A stretch of 28,654 nucleotides of DNA from W589 sp964611805. Lineage in GTDB: Bacteria > Chloroflexota > Dehalococcoidia > Dehalococcoidales > Fen-1064. The stretch spans positions 1 to 28,654 of the forward strand of contig CAZTBG010000027.1 in the NCBI GenBank assembly GCA_964611805.1. The letters are read 5' to 3'. Positions 7,069 through 14,080 of this stretch are shown in pieces. Within the stretch, counting starts at the first letter, position 1; every line of letters starts with the position of its first letter. A program made the translations under genes and the position numbers. Under the pieces are notes generated by a model. It did not search any database and was not told where the DNA came from. It worked only from the letters and a program-made list of their open reading frames with translations.

Positions 7069-8436
7069 TTATTCCCTCTCCACCTTCCACACCTCCCCAC
7101 CCGGTGGCAGGACGAACAGGTCCTCACCGGCCAGCTTGGCCTGAAGGGTGTTCTTCAGTCCAGAAACGGGTACACGTATCTGGTTCATGGTGTCGCGCTC
7201 GCGGATGGTGACGCGGTTGTCCTCCAGCGAGGCGAAGTCCACCGTCACGCAGAATGGGGTACCGACCTCGTCCTGCCGGCGGTACCGCCGTCCGATAGAC
7301 TGGGTGTCGTCGTAGCTCGCCATAAACTGCGGGCGCAGGTCGGCGTATACCTCTCTGGCAAAGGCTGCCAGGTTTTCCTTCCGGCTCAGCGGTAGCACTG
7401 CCACCTTTATCGGTGCCAGGTCGGGGTGAAGCTGGAGAAGCACGCGGATTTCGTCCTTGTCTGGCTCTTCAGTATAGGCATCACAGAGAAATGTAAGGGC
7501 GGCCCGGTCCACTCCGGCGGCCGGCTCGACGACATAAGGCAGATAGTGTTCCTTGGTATCATCGTCATAGTACTCTAAATTTTTCCCGCTGTGCTCCTGG
7601 TGCTGCCGCAGGTCATAGTCACCACGGTTGGCAATGCCCTCAAGCTCGGACCAGCCCATTGGGAACAGGTACTCGATGTCCGAGCACATGCTGGCGTAGT
7701 GTGCCAGTTCGTCTTTTCGGTGCGGCCGCAGGCGTAGGTTATCACGCCGGATGCCCAGCTTACAATACCAGTTAAGCCGCTCCTCGCCCCAGTAGTCGAA
7801 CCATTCCTTATCCGTGCCCGGCTTGACGAAGAACTCGATTTCCATTATCTCGAATTCCCGGCTGCGGAAGATGAAGTTACCGGTAGTTATCTCGTTGCGA
7901 AAGGCCTTGCCTATCTGGGCGATACCAAAGGGCAAACGTTTCCGGGTGGTGTTGACCACATTCTGGAAGTTGACGAACATCCCCTGAGCTGTCTCGGGGC
8001 GTAAGTAGACCACGGCGGCATCTTCCTCGACCGGCCCCATGAAGGTCTTGAACATCATATTGAACTGACGTGGCTCCGTCAGTTCCCCGCCGCAGGAGGG
8101 ACAACGGTCACCCTCCAGCTGGTCGGCGCGCCAGCGCAGGTGACACTGCTTGCACTCCACCAGTGGGTCAGAGAAGCTTGAGACATGGCCACTCGCCTCC
8201 CAGACGTGCGGGTGCATCAGGATACTGGCGTCTATCCCAACGACGTCATCGCGCTCCTGTACGTTGGCACGCCACCAGGCCTCCTTGATATTGCGCTTCA
8301 ACTCCACGCCCAGGGGACCGTAGTCCCAGCAGCTATTCAGACCGCCGTAAATATCACTGCTTTGAAAGATAAAGCCACGCCTTTGGCAGAGGGAAACGAG
8401 CTTTTCCATGTCTACAGTTGGTGCTGGTTCAGTCAA
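7069..8436 (-). CDS. glyS: Glycyl-tRNA synthetase (alpha2 type)
   Basis: This 455-residue class II synthetase charges tRNA-Gly in the cytoplasm. It starts with the family's CQRRGFIFQSSDIYGGLNSCWDYGPLGVELK region (about residues 17-47). A four-cysteine putative zinc site follows (Cys95, Cys98, Cys112, Cys115) within the insertion. Motif 2 is FRNEITTGNFIFRSREFEIMEIEFF, and motif 3 lies around EPAAGVDRAALTFL. The C-terminal anticodon-binding domain ends in the WKVERE region. The length fits the homodimeric eukaryote-like GlyRS used by Chloroflexota, Actinomycetota and Firmicutes-like bacilli. The ATG lies 34 bases after the upstream membrane-protein gene, so the two may be co-transcribed. No T-box leader is seen. 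Confidence 0.96.
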   Translation of the reverse strand: MTEPAPTVDMEKLVSLCQRRGFIFQSSDIYGGLNSCWDYGPLGVELKRNIKEAWWRANVQERDDVVGIDASILMHPHVWEASGHVSSFSDPLVECKQCHLRWRADQLEGDRCPSCGGELTEPRQFNMMFKTFMGPVEEDAAVVYLRPETAQGMFVNFQNVVNTTRKRLPFGIAQIGKAFRNEITTGNFIFRSREFEIMEIEFFVKPGTDKEWFDYWGEERLNWYCKLGIRRDNLRLRPHRKDELAHYASMCSDIEYLFPMGWSELEGIANRGDYDLRQHQEHSGKNLEYYDDDTKEHYLPYVVEPAAGVDRAALTFLCDAYTEEPDKDEIRVLLQLHPDLAPIKVAVLPLSRKENLAAFAREVYADLRPQFMASYDDTQSIGRRYRRQDEVGTPFCVTVDFASLEDNRVTIRERDTMNQIRVPVSGLKNTLQAKLAGEDLFVLPPGGEVWKVERE

Positions 8437-8470
8437 TCGTGCTACTCCTCAAGGTTGTTATGGGAAAATG

Positions 8471-9094
8471 CTACTGGTTACTCCGGACCTGCCGGATAGT
8501 TCGGATAAAGAAAATGCCAAGGATAACAGCACCCAGTGCCATTATTATGAGGGCAATCACCCACAGGGGCAGAATCCGGAACTCGTATGAATTGTAGCTG
8601 AAAATGTCCAGCATTGCAAAGAAAAGGATGGCCTGTGGCAGGGCAATCATGTTGCCCATGGTAAGCGCTATGGTATTCAGGTTTATCCCGAAGCCCTCCA
8701 TCTGCTTGAAAGTGGTGCTCAGTTTGGTGATTCCCCAGGCGACTGCCAGGGACAGCAGAGTAAGGAGTAGCTGCGGCAAAAGTGCCCACAGGACAATAGA
8801 ACCTCGTGTCATGGTCTTGTCTGGAGAGCTATCAGACCCGACGCGATAGACGACCTCTTCAGGCAATAATCGGTAAAAATAAGCTACCAGGGCAATAGTT
8901 AGGACAAGAACAGCCAGTGGCAGTATAGCGTAGCGCCAGCGGAATACCAGATTAGGTACTTCGGTTGCTGGTGGCGACGTCCTATCGCCGGCAGTCTCCG
9001 GACTGCTTCGGAGGAGAACAAGCAGCACAGCTCCGAGACCCAGGCTGAATATGAACACTATACCTATGATTATAATGACAAGAAGTGTACTCAT
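8471..9094 (-). CDS. DUF1648-like integral membrane protein
   Basis: This 207-residue protein has four hydrophobic segments: about residues 4-27, 53-72, 100-122 and 175-200. A shorter one lies near residues 142-160. After the second segment, LPEEVVYRVGSDSSPDKTMTRGS resembles the DUF1648 signature (LPxxVPxHxxxxGxPDxW), a domain of small membrane proteins including bacterial SdpI-like immunity proteins. A basic C-terminus (RTIRQVRSNQ) probably faces the cytoplasm. It is the first gene of the minus-strand run and diverges from the redox cluster. It may be expressed from the minus-strand promoter at 9121-9149. The function is unknown. Confidence 0.7.
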   Translation of the reverse strand: MSTLLVIIIIGIVFIFSLGLGAVLLVLLRSSPETAGDRTSPPATEVPNLVFRWRYAILPLAVLVLTIALVAYFYRLLPEEVVYRVGSDSSPDKTMTRGSIVLWALLPQLLLTLLSLAVAWGITKLSTTFKQMEGFGINLNTIALTMGNMIALPQAILFFAMLDIFSYNSYEFRILPLWVIALIIMALGAVILGIFFIRTIRQVRSNQ

Positions 9095-9120
9095 CGATAT
9101 ACAATCGTGCGGACGCCTAG

Positions 9121-9149
9121 AGGTTACCAGCTTTGAGGCATGATGTCAA
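9121..9149 (-). promoter_or_regulatory. Candidate promoter for the DUF1648-like gene
   Basis: On the minus strand a perfect -35 TTGACA (complement 9144-9149) is followed after 17 bases by TAACCT (complement 9121-9126), a weak -10 match. It overlaps the dyad at 9124-9171. Placement upstream of 9094 is right, but the -10 makes this tentative. Confidence 0.35.
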
Positions 9150-9176
9150 AGACTGGAGCGAGAGCTGGTAATTTTT
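9124..9176 (+). promoter_or_regulatory. Nested dyads with T-run in the divergent intergenic region
   Basis: TTACCAGCT (9124-9132) pairs perfectly with AGCTGGTAA (9163-9171), followed by TTTTT. A competing hairpin can form from CCAG-CTTTGA (9127-9136) with TCAAAG-A-CTGG (9146-9155). It sits between the two divergent genes and upstream of the plus-strand promoter, so it may be an operator or a guard terminator against read-in. No experimental or comparative support is available. Confidence 0.35.
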
Positions 9177-9189
9177 GCTGGAATTATTT

Positions 9190-9219
9190 TTGACCTAGGG
9201 TTTATTAAAGTGCTAGAAT
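9190..9219 (+). promoter_or_regulatory. Sigma70-type promoter of the redox cluster
   Basis: TTGACC (9190-9195) and TAGAAT (9214-9219) are separated by 18 bases, each a five-of-six consensus match. A start near 9226 gives a leader of about 39 bases that contains AGGAGG (9248-9253) before the ATG at 9265. This is a convincing vegetative promoter for the 9265-14869 gene cluster. Confidence 0.65.
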
Positions 9220-9264
9220 GTTTGGAATTAGGGCAGTTTCACTTGCGAGGAGGGTCATAGCGAA

Positions 9265-10833
9265 ATGGTTCTAGCAACTGAGACCTATTATACTCGGCGT
9301 CCAGAGATACCGGCTTTTATCCATACCGAAAAGTGCTGGCCAGAGGTGGACAAGTATTCACCCTGCGAGGCTGTTTGCCCGCTGCATCAGGATGTTCCCA
9401 ACTACGTTATGGCTATCGCCCAGGGCGATGCCGATAAGGCGCTAGCTATCATCAGAGAGACCAATCCCTTACCTTCCATCTGTGGACGTGTCTGCCACCA
9501 TCCCTGTGAGGCAGAATGCAACCGAAGAGTGGTGGACAGTCCAATAGCGATTCAGGCATTGAAGAGGTTTGCTGCTGACTGGGGTAGTAGCAGGAAGCCG
9601 AGACCGGCCAAAAGAAAGAAAGCAGAAAGGGTGGCTGTAATCGGTGGGGGGCCGGCCGGCCTTACCGCCGCTCATGACCTCGTGAAAATGGGGTATGGGG
9701 TCGCTGTCTTTGATGCTGCCCCAATGCCCGGTGGAATACTTACCTCGGCAATACCTGATTTCATATTATCGACCGAGGCCGTCCAGGCCGATATTGACTA
9801 TATCGAGGCCCTGGGTGTTAAGATTCACAGCGGCGTTCGTATTGGCCGTGACATTGGTCTCGATACCCTTGGCCGCCAGGGCTTCGGGGCGATGCTGATT
9901 GCCATCGGTGCTCAAAATAGTGCCATGCTTAATATCCGTGGTTCGAAACTTTCCGGCATCATCCCGGCTCTACAATTCCTCGGAGAAGTCAAGAGACGGG
10001 AGTTGGTGAAACTTGATGGTAAAGTATGGGTGATTGGTGGTGGTGCCGTGGCGATGGACTGTGCCCGAGCGGCTCTCAGGCTCGGTGCCCGTGAGGTTCA
10101 TGCTGCATGCCTGGAGTGTCGGGCTGATATGCCAGCCTATGACTGGGAGATTGAAGAAGCGGAGAGAGAAGGTGTCAATATCCACCCATCGCTGGCCCCA
10201 CAGCGGTTCACTTCCAAAGGCGGCTCTCGGGTTAGTGGCATTGACTTTAAGCGCGTTGCCTCAACCTCTCTGGACAGTGAAGGCAGGATAAGCTGGACAC
10301 TGGTAGAAGGTCCGGGAAGTGACTTATCAGTAGAATGTGATACTGTCATTGTCGCTATCGGACAGGCTACGGACATGGCGGGCTTCTCCGGCGGTCCGGT
10401 TAACATCAGCCGTGGAGGTGCTGTTGTGGTCAATGAAGCAACGGGTGAGACCAGCGCCCCGGGCATATTTGCCGCTGGTGATGTGACTACTATCCGTGGG
10501 ACTGTGTCCGAGGCAATGGCTGCCGGGCGGCGTGCTGCCCGCTCGATTGACCAGTACCTCAACGGAAGACCCATCGTAGCTGCCAGGGATGACCGCGAGA
10601 TTATTACTATTAAGCCGGAGCAGGTGCCTGCTTACCTGACCCGGCATGACCAGTGGGAAGTACCGAAACTAACGGCCAAACAGGCGATAACAACATTTAA
10701 GGAGGTGAATCTGGGATATACGTTCTGGCAGGCAGTGGAGGAGGCACGACGTTGTTTGAATTGCCGGATGTGCGCCAACTGCGTGTTTGAGCGTGGACAA
10801 TTATGTTTTGAGACAGCCGGAAGATTACTATAG
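9265..10833 (+). CDS. GltD-like FAD/NAD(P)-dependent Fe-S oxidoreductase
   Basis: This 522-residue flavoprotein resembles the glutamate synthase small subunit (GltD) and related electron-bifurcating NADPH-ferredoxin modules. The N-terminal helical Fe-S domain has CEAVCPLHQDVPNYV (Cys34, Cys38) and CGRVCHHPCEAEC (Cys73-Cys85). The FAD-binding loop VAVIGGGPAGLTAA is at 123-136, the NAD(P)-binding loop VWVIGGGAVAMDCA at 254-267, and the second FAD contact IFAAGDV at 401-407. An unusual C-terminal extension carries Cys497, Cys500, Cys503, Cys506 and Cys514, probably an additional cluster. No gltB is present, so it is not a glutamate synthase subunit. It probably moves electrons between NAD(P)H and the two ferredoxin-type proteins encoded next, 16 bases downstream. 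Confidence 0.85.
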   Translation: MVLATETYYTRRPEIPAFIHTEKCWPEVDKYSPCEAVCPLHQDVPNYVMAIAQGDADKALAIIRETNPLPSICGRVCHHPCEAECNRRVVDSPIAIQALKRFAADWGSSRKPRPAKRKKAERVAVIGGGPAGLTAAHDLVKMGYGVAVFDAAPMPGGILTSAIPDFILSTEAVQADIDYIEALGVKIHSGVRIGRDIGLDTLGRQGFGAMLIAIGAQNSAMLNIRGSKLSGIIPALQFLGEVKRRELVKLDGKVWVIGGGAVAMDCARAALRLGAREVHAACLECRADMPAYDWEIEEAEREGVNIHPSLAPQRFTSKGGSRVSGIDFKRVASTSLDSEGRISWTLVEGPGSDLSVECDTVIVAIGQATDMAGFSGGPVNISRGGAVVVNEATGETSAPGIFAAGDVTTIRGTVSEAMAAGRRAARSIDQYLNGRPIVAARDDREIITIKPEQVPAYLTRHDQWEVPKLTAKQAITTFKEVNLGYTFWQAVEEARRCLNCRMCANCVFERGQLCFETAGRLL

Positions 10834-10849
10834 GTTGTAGGAGGTAGAA

Positions 10850-11692
10850 ATGTGCTGGATGTGTGATGAGTTCGGAGACCCGGAGCATGGGAATGGTCTC
10901 TGGTATCTGAACCCGAAAAACTACGCAAGAAACATGTACAAACTGCGGGCCCCAGGGGAGGGCTTCAAAGGGGCTGAGGCGGGCCTGGAGACAGGTGCGC
11001 GTAGTGGCCCGTCACAGTTGGACTTGTTGAACGCCATCGAGAACAATGACCGGGCTGAGTATGATAGGCTTGTTGCCATAATGTCAGCCAGGGGTCAGGG
11101 CAGCCAGATTGTCCCTCTGGAGGATGCCGACAAGGTGCTTGAGCTCTGCTCCCCGATAGGTCTGATTGCCTGTATCTGCCGCAAGGGAATACGGGCAATC
11201 GATGAGAGGAACGAGCACGAGTACACCTGCATGGGTATGGGCGTCGGCATGCTCAAATGGGAGCGCTGGCCGGAGCGGTACAAGGGCGGTGTCGCCTTTG
11301 TCAATATTGATGAAGCCAAGGAGTGGAACCATGAGATGGACCGGCGTGGCTTTGTCCATATCCTGATGCTCTTTGGCGCGCCCTACATTGGCGGTTTCTG
11401 CCAGTGTGACTATCCCGATTGCGGTGCCATCCGTAACGCCGTTGATTTTGGTCTTGGTTCACTAAAAGGCCATTACGTGGCCATGGTTGACTATGACAAG
11501 TGTAACGGTTGTGGCATCTGTGCCCAGCGGTGTCAGTGGGGCGCTCTCAAGTTTGAGGTTACCACGGAGAAGGCCAACGTCGACATCTTCAAGTGCTATG
11601 GCTGTGGCCTCTGCCAGACCGGCTGTCCGCGCGGTGCAATTAAACTGGAACCGCGAGTTAACGTACCGGCAGTCGCGGAGGTGTGGACATGA
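10850..11692 (+). CDS. Multi-cysteine ferredoxin-domain protein with CWMC N-terminus
   Basis: This 280-residue protein ends in two adjacent 4Fe-4S motifs: Cys218-x2-Cys221-x2-Cys224-x3-Cys228 and Cys249-x2-Cys252-x2-Cys255-x3-Cys259, each followed by the usual small residue or proline. Upstream are further cysteine sets: Cys2/Cys5 at the very N-terminus (CWMC), Cys100/Cys108/Cys110/Cys127, and Cys184/Cys186/Cys191. The N-terminal 200 residues match no family I can name and may hold a non-cubane metal site. GGAGG lies eight bases before the ATG, and the stop overlaps the next start as ATGA, so translation is coupled. Likely an electron carrier or catalytic subunit working with the upstream flavoprotein (inference). 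Confidence 0.8.
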   Translation: MCWMCDEFGDPEHGNGLWYLNPKNYARNMYKLRAPGEGFKGAEAGLETGARSGPSQLDLLNAIENNDRAEYDRLVAIMSARGQGSQIVPLEDADKVLELCSPIGLIACICRKGIRAIDERNEHEYTCMGMGVGMLKWERWPERYKGGVAFVNIDEAKEWNHEMDRRGFVHILMLFGAPYIGGFCQCDYPDCGAIRNAVDFGLGSLKGHYVAMVDYDKCNGCGICAQRCQWGALKFEVTTEKANVDIFKCYGCGLCQTGCPRGAIKLEPRVNVPAVAEVWT

Positions 11693-12015
11693 CCTACGGA
11701 TTGCAGATGGGGAGGAAATTCCCTAAGATAACGATTGACCTTGAGAAATGCACGGTTCCGTTTCTCTGTAAGCGGTGTTTGCAGGCCTGTCCCATGGGGG
11801 TGTTCCATGTGACCCGCGTCATGTCCAAGGAGGAGCGGCTGAGGGAAATGGATCCCAGGGTTGATGGTAACTATGTGCTCTTCGCCACACGTCGCGATAA
11901 GTGTACCGGGTGCAATATATGCATTGATGTCTGCCCCGTTGACGCCATCACTATCGAGATACCCAAGCAGGAACGGGCCAGGCCTAAAGTTCAGGGCGAG
12001 CAGTGGGGCCAGTAG
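11689..12015 (+). CDS. Two-cluster ferredoxin-like protein
   Basis: This 108-residue protein has two four-cysteine motifs. The first is Cys21, Cys27, Cys30, Cys34, with a longer first spacing; the second is the classical Cys72-x2-Cys75-x2-Cys78-x3-Cys82 followed by Pro. About 37 residues with a charged helix separate them. The ATG overlaps the TGA of the preceding gene (ATGA), so this start is preferred over the in-frame GTG six bases upstream. It probably shuttles electrons for the GltD-like flavoprotein and the 280-residue protein. The acceptor is not identified in the window. Confidence 0.85.
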   Translation: MTYGLQMGRKFPKITIDLEKCTVPFLCKRCLQACPMGVFHVTRVMSKEERLREMDPRVDGNYVLFATRRDKCTGCNICIDVCPVDAITIEIPKQERARPKVQGEQWGQ

Positions 12016-12024
12016 GAGATAATT

Positions 12025-12657
12025 ATGGCAAAGGCGAAAACTAAGGACTATTTCAAAGAGCTTAAAAAAACACCGTATCCCGTGTTTATTGCTCCCAAGC
12101 CGTACTCCTTTGACCTGAATGAGGATATGATAGCTATGCTTCGGGCTGAGTTCGGGGCTGAGTTGGTCGCTGATAAACTGGCCGCGGCTATCAAGGGCAA
12201 GAGCAAGGGCGATGTTGAGAAAGCAGCCAGGGCATTCTTCACCGACCATGGTAAAGCCTGGATGCAGAAGACAATACAGCTTGGTGAAGAATACTCGGAC
12301 AGGACAATCGAGGTTATCTTGGAGAGTGTTGACCGGCAGGGCAACCAGTTCCTGCTCTGGCCTCACGTGCCGCAGAGGTTTGTCGAGATTGCCTATCTCG
12401 GCACTCAGAACTTCCTGAAGGTACCTATTATCCTGAACAATCTGGAAGTCCTTGCCTACCGGATACCGCAGTGTGCCCTGTATGCCGCCATTGGTGAGAA
12501 ATGCGGTAAGAACGTGGCCAACATGATGACCTGCTCGGACTACTGCATGACGGCACTGGACACATTGCGTAAACACGTGGAGATGGAGATGCTCAACGAG
12601 CAGGTGGCGTCCACAGCTAAGGATGGCTACTGCGAGTTTTACATGAGGAAGCTATAG
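12025..12657 (+). CDS. Cysteine-rich protein, possibly ATC-hydrolase-like
   Basis: This 210-residue soluble protein has no secure family assignment. The C-terminal half contains Cys150, Cys160, Cys170, Cys174 and Cys203 in the segment IPQCALYAAIGEKCG...TCSDYC. This loosely resembles the C...G...C-x-D pattern of the L-2-amino-thiazoline-4-carboxylate hydrolase-like family (PF14196). Several of those proteins accompany oxidoreductases in anaerobes. The N-terminal half is helical and lysine-rich. AGGAGA lies before the ATG, nine bases after the ferredoxin stop. The cysteine arrangement could also hold a metal centre, which would fit the CooC-like ATPase encoded later in the same cluster (inference). 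Confidence 0.65.
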   Translation: MAKAKTKDYFKELKKTPYPVFIAPKPYSFDLNEDMIAMLRAEFGAELVADKLAAAIKGKSKGDVEKAARAFFTDHGKAWMQKTIQLGEEYSDRTIEVILESVDRQGNQFLLWPHVPQRFVEIAYLGTQNFLKVPIILNNLEVLAYRIPQCALYAAIGEKCGKNVANMMTCSDYCMTALDTLRKHVEMEMLNEQVASTAKDGYCEFYMRKL

Positions 12658-12681
12658 CCTCCACACCTCCAGGGAAGTCCT

Positions 12682-13440
12682 GTGAAGCTGGATAAGAAGG
12701 TTGCTGTAGTCACCGGTGCCGGCAGAGGTATCGGCAAGGCAATTTCTAACAGGTTTGCCGAGGAAGGCGCCAGGGTCATTGTCAGTGATATTGACCTTTC
12801 CTATGCTGAGAATGTCGTCGGCAAGCTCAAGAAGGCGGGGCGGGAAGCGCTGGCCTTCAAAGCCGATGTCTCAAGCTGGTATGAAGTGGCCCAGATGTTC
12901 AAGGCGGCGGAGAAGCGGTACGGTGGGGTTGACATTCTGGTAAATAACGCCGGTATCAGGCGTGATGCTCCTTTACATAAGATGTCCGAAGATGACTGGG
13001 ATTCTGCCATTGCCACCCAGGTAAGGGGAAGCTTTAACTGTGCCCGGGCGGCACAGAAGCATATGGTGAGGCAGAACTATGGTAAGATAGTCAACATTTC
13101 CTCTTCGGTCCCCGCCAGCCTGGGTGAGCGGGGACAGACTGCCTACGCTTCTGCCAGCGCTGCCGTGCAGGGGTTCACCAAGGCCCTGGCGCTGGAGTTG
13201 GGCTGCTACGGGATTAACGTCAACTGTATCTGCCCCGACTACATTGACACGGAAATGACCCGAAACACCGCCCGCAAAGAGGGAATGTATCTCGATGATT
13301 ACCGCCGATTTGCCACGGCGCGTATACCTCTGAGGCGGATGGGTACTCCCGAAGATATCGCCAGTGTTGCCCTGTTCCTCGTCTCGGACGAGTCCAGCTT
13401 TATTTCGGGGCAGGTCATCAATGTCAGGGGTGGCCCCTGA
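12682..13440 (+). CDS. SDR-family protein with the catalytic Lys replaced by Ser
   Basis: This 252-residue protein has the general FabG-like SDR layout: cofactor loop TGAGRGIG at residues 11-18, NNAG at 88-91, NISSS at 138-142, and the PEDIASVALFLVSDESSFISGQVINV C-terminal region. The catalytic tetrad is broken. Tyr155 is followed by Ala-Ser-Ala-Ser, so Ser159 sits where the YxxxK lysine should be. The codon is AGC, so this is not a sequencing ambiguity at a single lysine codon base. It may bind NAD(P) without ordinary ketoreductase activity or use a different proton relay. The start is GTG with a weak GGGAAG upstream. It sits in the middle of the redox cluster. Confidence 0.85.
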   Translation: MKLDKKVAVVTGAGRGIGKAISNRFAEEGARVIVSDIDLSYAENVVGKLKKAGREALAFKADVSSWYEVAQMFKAAEKRYGGVDILVNNAGIRRDAPLHKMSEDDWDSAIATQVRGSFNCARAAQKHMVRQNYGKIVNISSSVPASLGERGQTAYASASAAVQGFTKALALELGCYGINVNCICPDYIDTEMTRNTARKEGMYLDDYRRFATARIPLRRMGTPEDIASVALFLVSDESSFISGQVINVRGGP

Positions 13441-13465
13441 GCCGAAGTGGGTAGGGGGAGTAACC

Positions 13466-14056
13466 ATGCACTTTATGCCCGATACAGAAGACGAAGACTC
13501 GGCTGCGGAAAAATTCTGGCCGGAGGGCTATAAGCAGGTCATCCGGGAGGATGTGCACCGGACCGTTGCGACTCAGCTTGGCAGGAAGAGGCGGTTCCGC
13601 CGTGTCTACCGGCAGGGCTACAGCGAGCTGTTCTCCAGCTATGAAGAGTTCCTTGATAAGGTAGCCGATATGGTGGCGATTGGTGCTGAGAATGGAGCTG
13701 ATGACGCCTTCGATGAGGTTGTTGATTCATTGATGGAGGAAGAGGCGCTGCCCGAGCTGCGCCGGTACACCGGTTATTTCTGGCCGAACGCCCTGCCTCG
13801 CGACGTCAGGGAAGAGCTGCACCGCGTGATTGTCGACGAGTACAGTCAGGACGACGTCTACCGCTTTTCCTACAGTGTGGGCTACAAGAATGATTTCACT
13901 ACTTTTGACGATTACATAAACCGGGTAGCCGAACTGGTGGAAAACGGAGCGATGAACGGGGCTAACGACACTCTGGAAGGAATTTATCGTTCCTTCATGG
14001 AGTTGAACCGTTTGATGCCGGTACGGCGGTATCCCCGGCGGCTGAAAATGTGGTGA
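13466..14056 (+). CDS. Unknown protein with an internal tandem duplication
   Basis: A 196-residue acidic protein with no recognised family. Two units of about 75 residues repeat with an 88-residue offset. Residues 17-91 and 105-179 both start with Phe-Trp-Pro, then have V-R-E-[DE]-[VL]-H-R, an aromatic region (VYRQGYSELFSSYEEF versus FSYSVGYKNDFTTFDDY), and end with N-G-A-[DN]-D followed by F/Y-x2-[SF]-M-E. Each looks like an all-helical module. The ATG is preceded by GTAGGGGGAG at a good distance. It lies between the degenerate SDR and the CooC-like ATPase, 25 bases from each neighbour, so it should be co-expressed. A scaffold or metal-chaperone role is possible but unsupported. Confidence 0.75.
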   Translation: MHFMPDTEDEDSAAEKFWPEGYKQVIREDVHRTVATQLGRKRRFRRVYRQGYSELFSSYEEFLDKVADMVAIGAENGADDAFDEVVDSLMEEEALPELRRYTGYFWPNALPRDVREELHRVIVDEYSQDDVYRFSYSVGYKNDFTTFDDYINRVAELVENGAMNGANDTLEGIYRSFMELNRLMPVRRYPRRLKMW

Positions 14057-14080
14057 AGAGTGCGATTCTAGCGAGGAAGT

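Noticed and set aside
8437..8470. T-box or other riboswitch before glyS
   Set aside because: Only 34 bases separate glyS from the upstream gene, too short for a T-box leader, and no specifier or antiterminator stem is visible.
9265..10833. Glutamate synthase small subunit
   Set aside because: No gltB nearby, and the additional C-terminal cysteine cluster and ferredoxin neighbours point to another electron-transfer role.
11596..12576. Long minus-strand open frame (326 residues) opposite the ferredoxin and cysteine-rich genes
   Set aside because: It lies entirely opposite well-supported plus-strand genes with ribosome binding sites and Fe-S motifs, has no recognisable domain and no upstream Shine-Dalgarno sequence; it follows from codon bias of the real genes.
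12973..13467. Minus-strand open frame of 164 residues opposite the SDR
   Set aside because: Antisense to conserved SDR motifs with no features of its own.
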